Source: Candidatus Bandiella numerosa
GTDB lineage: Bacteria; Pseudomonadota; Alphaproteobacteria; Rickettsiales; Midichloriaceae
Assembly: GCF_029981845.1 (NCBI RefSeq)
Contig: NZ_CP104164.1
Span: forward strand, 930,001 to 994,000
Direction: 5' to 3'
Length of the DNA: 64,000 nt
This document shows, one piece after another, positions 27,207 through 35,300 of this stretch. A model generated the notes under the pieces. The model searched no databases, had not been told where the DNA came from, and worked only from the letters and a program-made list of their open reading frames with translations. The position numbers and the translations under genes were made by a program. How positions within the stretch are numbered: position 1 is the first letter of the stretch; each line of letters opens with the position of its first letter.

Positions 27207-28253
27207 TTACAATTCTTCGTGAGAATCGGTTGTATTGTATTCAAAAAAGTATTCATAAATTTTTGAAAAAAATCCTTTTTCTTCCGATGGAAAATAACAT
27301 CTTGCTCCTGAGCAATATTCATCTTTATAACATAAGAAAACACCTGATTCTTTTTCTATAAAATCAATAGCAATTATTGTGGGATAAAACTTATCTTTTA
27401 TGTCTCTAGATTTGCAATAATTCAAATGAGTGCTTAGACTTCGTAAGGAATCATAAGATTTTGAAAATTCTTGCTGCGCTAAAGCGATTTTATATGGAAT
27501 TTTTGACATTTCCAGACCTTGATCCAGTAACTCATAAAAATTATGCAATAATGGCTTTACTAATATGTTCATTTCTATTAAAGCAGATATTGGACTAAAA
27601 TTATTAAAACAAAAGATGTTTATATTAGGATCATCATATTTAGCCCTTCCTTCTAATCTTTCTTCACATTCTTCATATCTTAAAAAATGAGGTATGTTGT
27701 AATGTAGAAGCGTAGTACTTTCATAATATTTATAATGGTTTTCTTTATAAAATCCTGGAGGATGTATCCCTGTAACTGCATCCTTAGTATGGCTAGTAAA
27801 AAGAACAATTTTATTACACATATCATCTAGATTAGCTGAATTTGGATTCATTTTATATAGATATTTATCAGCTAATCCTTCTTTATTAATAACTCTGTAG
27901 ATCAATGAATTTGGTACATAATTTTTTAATAAAACAGTAACTGTAGCACATTTTTGTTTACTAAGCTGGTATTCAAGAAAATTAGTAAACTCTTTAAATG
28001 TATCATAAAATAAAATATCTTCACCAGTTATTGGTTTAGCTATTCCATTGATGTTGCTAGAACCATGCTTTAATACAACTGCTTTTCTCTCACTATCAGC
28101 ATGAGTATCTAACATAAAGCCCCTGACCCCAATCTGCAATTGGTCTTTAATAGATAAATGTTGCTGAGGCCAAATTATAAACCCATTAGAAGAAGAGGCA
28201 AAAGAGTTATGCGATGTAGGTACACAGCTTTCTCCATATAACATTATGCCCAA
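27207..28253 (-). CDS. PI-PLC X-domain-like phosphodiesterase
   Basis: 348 residues. The first ~170 carry the phosphatidylinositol-specific phospholipase C catalytic pattern: PTSHNSFASSS (first His), QLQIGVRGFMLDTH (acidic metal or proton relay), and VVLKHGSSN (second His). FTNFLEYQL and ATVTVLLKNYVP are the usual beta strands. The C-terminal half is unfamiliar. Bacterial members cleave phosphatidylinositol or act as secreted effectors. No signal peptide is evident, so export by a type IV or type I route would be needed. It overlaps the upstream small gene by 10 bases, implying co-translation. Family call is good; substrate unknown. Confidence 0.78.
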   Translation of the reverse strand: MGIMLYGESCVPTSHNSFASSSNGFIIWPQQHLSIKDQLQIGVRGFMLDTHADSERKAVVLKHGSSNINGIAKPITGEDILFYDTFKEFTNFLEYQLSKQKCATVTVLLKNYVPNSLIYRVINKEGLADKYLYKMNPNSANLDDMCNKIVLFTSHTKDAVTGIHPPGFYKENHYKYYESTTLLHYNIPHFLRYEECEERLEGRAKYDDPNINIFCFNNFSPISALIEMNILVKPLLHNFYELLDQGLEMSKIPYKIALAQQEFSKSYDSLRSLSTHLNYCKSRDIKDKFYPTIIAIDFIEKESGVFLCYKDEYCSGARCYFPSEEKGFFSKIYEYFFEYNTTDSHEEL

Positions 28254-28618
28254 TCTCCATCAAAATTACTCATAAAATTATCCATAAAACTATCCGAACA
28301 GTTTGATGTTTTATATGCTGTGCTCATAAACGCATTTTCGTGTGAGTAATGAGCAACATCAAAACTTGATTTCAATTCGTTTGGCAAAGAAAGGTAATTA
28401 TCATATCTTTCACATAAATAGCTAAAAAATTGTGCTATATATTCGATACTAGCTTTATCAGCTGTGGATCCATAATCTTGTAAATAAGTCAAAGTCAAAG
28501 AAAAATCATACACTTGTTTAGTTTCATCTACCGTTAAAGTTTGCTTTAGCATTTTTTTTTCAAATAGATCTGTAGGTGGTACAGCAATACTTTCAATACA
28601 AAGTTCGTTTTTAGACAT
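28244..28618 (-). CDS. Small protein coupled to the PI-PLC-like gene, function unknown
   Basis: 124 residues from ATG at 28618 (MSKNELCIES...), chosen because AGAGGTAAT sits just before it; an upstream in-frame start adds five residues. The protein is mostly helical, acidic and without signal peptide or membrane segment, and I recognise no domain. It overlaps the phosphodiesterase gene by 10 bases, so the products are probably made together. A chaperone, immunity or inhibitor role for the phosphodiesterase is possible but unproven. Confidence 0.65.
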   Translation of the reverse strand: MSKNELCIESIAVPPTDLFEKKMLKQTLTVDETKQVYDFSLTLTYLQDYGSTADKASIEYIAQFFSYLCERYDNYLSLPNELKSSFDVAHYSHENAFMSTAYKTSNCSDSFMDNFMSNFDGDWA

Positions 28619-28825
28619 ATTACCTCTATACACTGTGGAATACTAGGACATTCTACTACAGTAATGGCTCTATTGCAACACTATGTACAACTTCAGAAGA
28701 TATTGGAATTAAAAAATATAAAATTTTGAACAAAATATGAGACACCGTCTTCAATCTCTTCTGTTAGAAAAGTGAATCACTACCCCCCCTCAAGGCGGTA
28801 GCTTCGGTTACGCTTGCAAAGCGGA

Positions 28826-29257
28826 TTAATGAGATGAAATCTCAAAATTATCTCGTTTGTGGTGCATCTCTTGTTCTTCAATATATTTTTGCACTTGTTG
28901 CTCATTTAGATTCCCTACTGTTACAGCAAAATAACCTTTAGCCCACATATGCTGTCCCTAATATCTTTTCTTCAAATGCGCAAACTCCATCATTACTTTG
29001 CGACTACTTTTTCCCTTCATATATTAAACTAATTTTGAGATTGAAATACTAGGTGGGACCGAAACTAACATATGAACATGATCATGGCTCAATGATCCGG
29101 TGATGATATCTACGTAATTGACCGTACATACCTCTCTAATTAACTCTCACACTCTTTGTGCCACCTCTCTTGTAATTACCCTATACCTATACTTTGTGCA
29201 CCAGATGATATGATATTTTAAATCATATGTGCTATGTGAGCCTTTTCTGTATTCCAT
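28826..29257 (-). pseudogene. Decayed IS200/IS605-type TnpA (HUH transposase)
   Basis: Reading leftwards from ATG at 29257 gives MEYRKGSHSTYDLKYHIIWCTKYR, then SLSHDHVHMLVSVPP with the His-x-His (HUH) pair. MWAKGYFAVTVG and QKYIEEQ (catalytic Tyr) follow. This is the full TnpA layout in about 144 codons. Three in-frame stops interrupt it (after AQRV, after SKLV and after KKRY), so it is inactive. A stem TTGCCTAAAGGCAA near 29280-29293 and a GC-rich stretch near 28790-28820 resemble the end structures of this family. It lies directly at the 3' end of the giant gene. Confidence 0.82.
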
Positions 29258-29320
29258 CCAAAAATAATACTAAAGTGTTTGCCTAAAGGCAAGGGTGTTA
29301 ACCCTATCCACAGGGGGACA

Positions 29321-32300
29321 TTATAAATCTTCTGCTATTTCTGGGTGTTGATCTATATCCAAATCATGAAGAGCATCTTGTTTGTTATTTTGTAAGTCAA
29401 TTAAGCTCCTTTCTTCTAATGCCACTCTATCATTGTCATTACTATACTCGTTATACATGATAACAATATCTTCTTGCCAAATGTCTCTCTCGAGTGAATT
29501 TATAATTAACTTACTAGACTTCAAGGTATTTTTCTGCTCTCCTTCTTGATATAATCGATACAATTCCTGAACATTGTTATATGTATATTTGAGAGCGTAT
29601 AATGCCACTGTCGCTGATGGGGCCACAATCATACCAAACACACCCAGAACCTGCATTACTGCCTCTATGTATTCTCCTTTATAAAAATCATATGCTATTG
29701 TTAGACCATTGAGTCCGGCAAAAGCAGGTATCCCATGATGAGGTGAGAATTTACTATTTAACATATAGTAACTTAGGCCATTTATAGCTTGAATCCCCGC
29801 TTTTTCAAATTCTCCTTGATATAGATTATATAGCGATGTTATTGGCGTTGTTATCACCACTATTAATGCTCCAAAAACATTTGGCAATAACTTATTATAT
29901 AACACAACCCCATCATAAGCTGTATCTAGGCTGTGTTTTAAATTAGGCTCTAAATACATCTTTGCTAAATCTATTCCTATATCAGCTCCTTTGGAATAAA
30001 TACTTACTTTCTGAATCGTTGGCAGCAACTTTTCTGCTAACTTATTGCGTGCGTTTTCATATACAACTTCTTTCTTCCCTACCAGTTCCTCGAATTCATT
30101 AATTATTCCAAAATCTGCACCCTTCCCTCCTTTATCTGGATGGAGGGCTAACTTCATCAATTTGAAGTCTTTCTTATCCCATGAAAGAGGGTGTTTTTCA
30201 AACACCCTTTGCATACGGTCATCGGTTAGTGTTTTTACATATTCTTTACCTAATACATTCCTTACTTCTGCAACTTCTTCATCATAAATATATCCTAATA
30301 TTTTAGTCCTGGCATAGTCATTGTTTATAACTGCACCGAGCACAGTATTGGCTGCATTACTAACTTTATTGTTCAACTCACCTGCTAAATTTACTAAATA
30401 CTCCATAAAGACAAAGTTACCCACTGCATCACTCCCATCAACTTGATTATTAACAACTAAAGTAGTTAGTGAATAATGCTTCCCTACTGACAGATGAGTC
30501 GGAGTAGGAACGGGTCCATCAGCTACTTTGACAGCTTCATACATCGGAAGAGGAGCTGTGTTAGAGAAAAGTCCAATTAATTTGTTATTTTCCTCAATCT
30601 TCAACATATAATCTGGGTCCAACAAGGTATTTTCCAATAACAGTGAATGTAGACCAACAGCAGCTTCTTGCGTAGCTCTTGCACCCGTTAAGCATAGTAC
30701 AAAATTTTCTATAACCTCCGGTCCACAGTTATTATACCTTTGTTGCTCTACTCTAATTTGTTCAAATTTTATTGGGTGTTCGAGATTGTTTGCCTCAAAT
30801 ATCTCTAATACAAACCTATTTAAGCTTAGAGGTAGTACTTGATTTTCTGAATCAAAGTACTTCACAGTTAGCCAACTTCCCCTTTGATCAATTACTATCC
30901 CAACCCAATGCATCACCCCATCTCCTAAAATAGAAGGGATGAGGAGTGGCATTACAATTGTTTGCCTCCCTCCACTTGCCAACAGACTTACCATCTGAGA
31001 TAGGTCTTCTATATTACTAGTATCTTTAATGATCTGACTTGGTAATAATTTCACTCCTAATTCATCAGCATCACCTAAATTCGCTATCCTCAAAGCCAAA
31101 AGACTACTCATCGCAGCAAGACGATACACTTCAAATCCATCACCGATTAAATATTCTCGATATGCTGATGCTGACCCTTTCTCTTCCTCCTGAATATCTA
31201 TTAACACATTATCTTTTTGTATAGGCCTTATAACGCCCATATTGTAGAGCATTCTAGCCTGATCTAAGCTAAAGCCACCAGCTACTTGTCCAGTAATACT
31301 TTCTATATAAGCTATACCTTGGTCTATTTTCTTTAGTGCTCCCTTATCAATACTTCTTGAAATATCTTGGATCTGCCTCAAACCTTCTGCTATTTCTGAC
31401 AATTCATCAAAATTTTGCACTTTTCTTGCTTCATCATTCAACTCATCAGCTAAAGAAGAACATGAATCTTCAATGAATTTTTTTACATCACGAGCATACG
31501 TAACTCTCCCACGCTCTATTATTTTACATTTTACATCTTCATTAATATACCTACCACAATAAGCAATTGCTTTAGCACCAAAATCATAATACCAGAAATT
31601 ATTTGCCTTTTTTTCGCCCTCAAGGAAATTCTCGGCGAATACTTTTTTGGCTAGATTGATATAAGGAGAGTTTATCTCTTCAAGATAATTAAAGAATTCC
31701 CTCAATGCTCCTAACTGCTTATTTCCGGAAAAAGCAATAAACTGAACTTTAAGGTGCTCTTCCAGCCCTTCAAGATCAAAAGTTTCCAATGTCTTTTTCA
31801 GTGCTTCCTGTCTTACTAATTTCTCTAATTTATAATTTTCTTCAAATTTTCTTATAAAACTTTCAGTACCTTCATTTGGCGTATTTCTTAAAACACCCAA
31901 TACTTCTCTAAATGAAGGAGTATCTTGTGATATTATGACCTCATATTCTCCTATGAAGCACAACTCTCTATTATCATCACTTACCACAACTGCATAATCA
32001 CCTTCCCCAGCAACTCGTAACATTTTTGCCAAAGATGTCGTATAATCAAGATTCTCTCCTAAATATTCTAAAAGCCCTTTACTAACATCTCTTAAACTCA
32101 TAAATACTTTTCTACTAAATTCTCCTCTATTCTTACTCTCCAGCAGCCCACTGACTGCATAATAAAATATCTCCCTTACTCCACCTATGTTTCCATTCCA
32201 AACAGAACCTGATATTGCATCGTAAATAACATCTAATGAAGTTAGAGCAGACATGAAGTTATTAGACCACTCATCAGCTCTAAATTTTAACCTATCGGCT

Positions 32301-35300
32301 AATTTCTGAGAAAAATACTCCCCACAAAAGCCAACTGCCGATAAGCCAAAATCAAGTGCCCAATAACTACCAGAAGAATCCCATTCTTCCTTAGATGACA
32401 ACTCTTTTGCCAAGATTTCTCTAACTTGTCTCTGTGCTAATATATCGAAACTATTAATATAGGTTTCCAAAGCTTTTAAGCTGTCTTTATTTGCACAATA
32501 TTCTACTATTTGCTTCTCAACTTTTTCACCATCAAACTCATTTGTCTGCTCCCCTCTCTGAGCACGATCGACAGGTGCACTCTGTTCCATGTCATGAGTT
32601 TTCTGCTTAACTGCACCGCAATTTTCTTTCACATCCATTAACTTTTGATGCCACAATTGGCCAACAGTACTTTCTTCTAACAGCTTTAGATTATCATCAG
32701 ATAGAACTCGCAAGCACCTTTTGATTAAATTTGTCTCCGCAACCCCTAATACATCAGCGCTACCTGAAAGATCGCCATATAAAGCACCCCAGAAATTCTG
32801 CACAAGTAGCTCTTGGCTTAGATCAAATCTAGATAGAAATTTACTACCACTTAAACTTATCTGTGCAGCAAATTGAAATATTACCTGGTAACCGGGCATA
32901 TAGTGCTTATATTGTTTAAAGATTTCTTCCACATCAGAGTCGCCACTCGATAAACCAGAAACAATTTTTAGTGCAGCAAAATACTCCTGATATGTGGCAT
33001 GATTAAATTCCAAGGAATACTGCCCTCCTCTTTGTTCAACCGAAATAAGCCCTGTATCTTTGAGGTCTTTCATTATATCATCGTCGAAATAACGATCACG
33101 CAATGCATTCTTAACAACTTCGTAATCTAAGTTAAATGCCTGTTTAAATGCAAATGCTTGTAACACATCCATATATAAGGCTGTGCTTGTATAAAAGAAA
33201 TGCTCTTGTTTTAATTCCAAATGGCTTTCAACTTGCAAATGTTTGTCTAAGAATATTGACAGTTTGCCTTTTAAAAATCTTTCAAATAAATCAATTGCAC
33301 CAAGTGAAACATCTTGAGAAATCGGGATCTCCCCCCCGGCTTGTAATACTTTATAATCTGCAACCATCTCTGTTTCAAAACCATCACAAAAAAGGTAGCT
33401 TTCCAATGGTATTCCAAGTGTTGATCTGATATTCTCTGGACTGTCTTTTATTAATTTTTGATACTTCCCTATTACTTTTTCAATATTATCGTTATCCTTA
33501 CCATCAAAAACGGCTGTTATATATTCTTTAACATACTCATCCCTTTCGTCATCTGAATATTCATTAAGCGTTAAAAAAAGATCCAAATTTCTATTATGTG
33601 GCATAGGTACATTATGTGCTGCATACGGCCTAGTCGCCAGCACTAATTGAGTCTCTTTAGATAAAGTTGACATCCAAACACCTAATTTTTGTATAATAGT
33701 TGCATCCTTTATCTCATCAAATCCGTCCAAGAAAATCTTAACCTTACCTGGTATTGCAATGTCATGCATAACTGCTGCTAACTGCCAATCAGGCCAATCT
33801 ACACCAGACATTTTTTTGTTGAATAACTCACCAATAGTTGCTTTACTACCTTGGAATTCTAAATGAGCTAGGTTCAGTCTTATTACCCATGAGTATTTAT
33901 CTATCATCGATTCCTTAACCCATTTCTCTCGTTCATATAAACAGAAAGAGGATTTACCACGACCAGCATTAGCAGAAACTATGCAAAAGTTCTCGTTCTC
34001 GATATCGCTCCTCTCTACAGTATTTTCTTCTGTAAATCTATAAGAATTAGCAACCGGCAATTCAACATTACCAGATTCCTGCACACTCACTTCTTGCTCA
34101 TTTACATCAAAAACTATGTAACTATTCTGATATGCAAATTTTTCATCCTCACTTAAATCATCACCAATACAAATGTGCTTAACATGCTCTTCCTTTCCAT
34201 ACTTTTCAAGCTCTTCTCTGTCCTCTATTAAACGATATTTAGTATTTTCATTAGCTTTTTCTTCTCCTCTTACAACCCTATCCTTAAAAGAATCATGCCC
34301 CAATATTTTCTTTATCCTCCCTAAATCTTGTCCTTTAATAACAAATAAACTGGCTTCTGCAGATAATAGTATAGCTGGCCACTGGTAAACCGCCTCACCC
34401 TGTACCAATTCATTCTCTATATAGACACCATATGGCAATCCGAGCTCTAATTCTTTAGGTTTTTGTTTATGCTGATCTAATATATCATAAAGAAAATCAG
34501 CCCGTTTCATAGCTTGATAAACACCAGCACCTTTGTCATTTGTCAATGCTGATAATGTATAGTCCTTTCCTGCAATATTAACGATCTGATCACTATTCTG
34601 CTCTATTACCTTATCTACTAGCTCATTTGATAACTCATTCTCAACTTGCATTTCTTCACCATACTGATCAAAACGCGTATCACCTTTTCGGACTAATATA
34701 ATAATCTTCTTTTTATTTTTTTTAGCACTTTCTAAAATTTCCGTCAATTCATCCATTTCAAAGGGTATATTATCACCAGCACCACTATAATCAAAAACAG
34801 CCACCTGCATTTGATCTCCATTCAGTATTGTAGGCGCATACTCCAGATAATTGGAAGTTCCTCTGAAAAATGCATATTGATCTACATGCATTTTTTGCTC
34901 TTTAATCGTCTGCGCGATTCTTAATTCAAGACCAGGTGAACTTTCAACTCTTACTATACCTCCTCCATCTTTTTCTAAGAATCCTTTGATTTCAGGCAGT
35001 GCAGAACCTTCTAACACTGATACTTCCACACTATCAGCAAGAAGATAAAACCTTAATGCATCTCCTTTTGCAGATTCTATAATATCTCGAACTGTTTCTG
35101 AACTAAGATCACAAACTTTAGGATCGGCAAACCACTCCAAAACCTTTTGCCCAATATTCGCACAAAATTCAGATGAGGCAATCGACGTTTTAACAGCTGT
35201 TTCCTCCTGAATTTTTCCCAGCATTTCTCCGAAATTTAGCTGATTGACCTTTAGTATAAATTGATCTAGAAAAGCATTAATTTCATCCCCAAGAACGTCA

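Noticed and set aside
29280..29320. Short repeated motifs considered as a CRISPR or attachment site
   Set aside because: Only one hairpin is present with no regular spacer; it fits the end of the decayed IS200 element instead.
33148..33429. A 93-residue + frame inside the giant gene, a possible antisense protein
   Set aside because: No domain, no ribosome site; the giant gene's frame shows clear protein motifs across the region.
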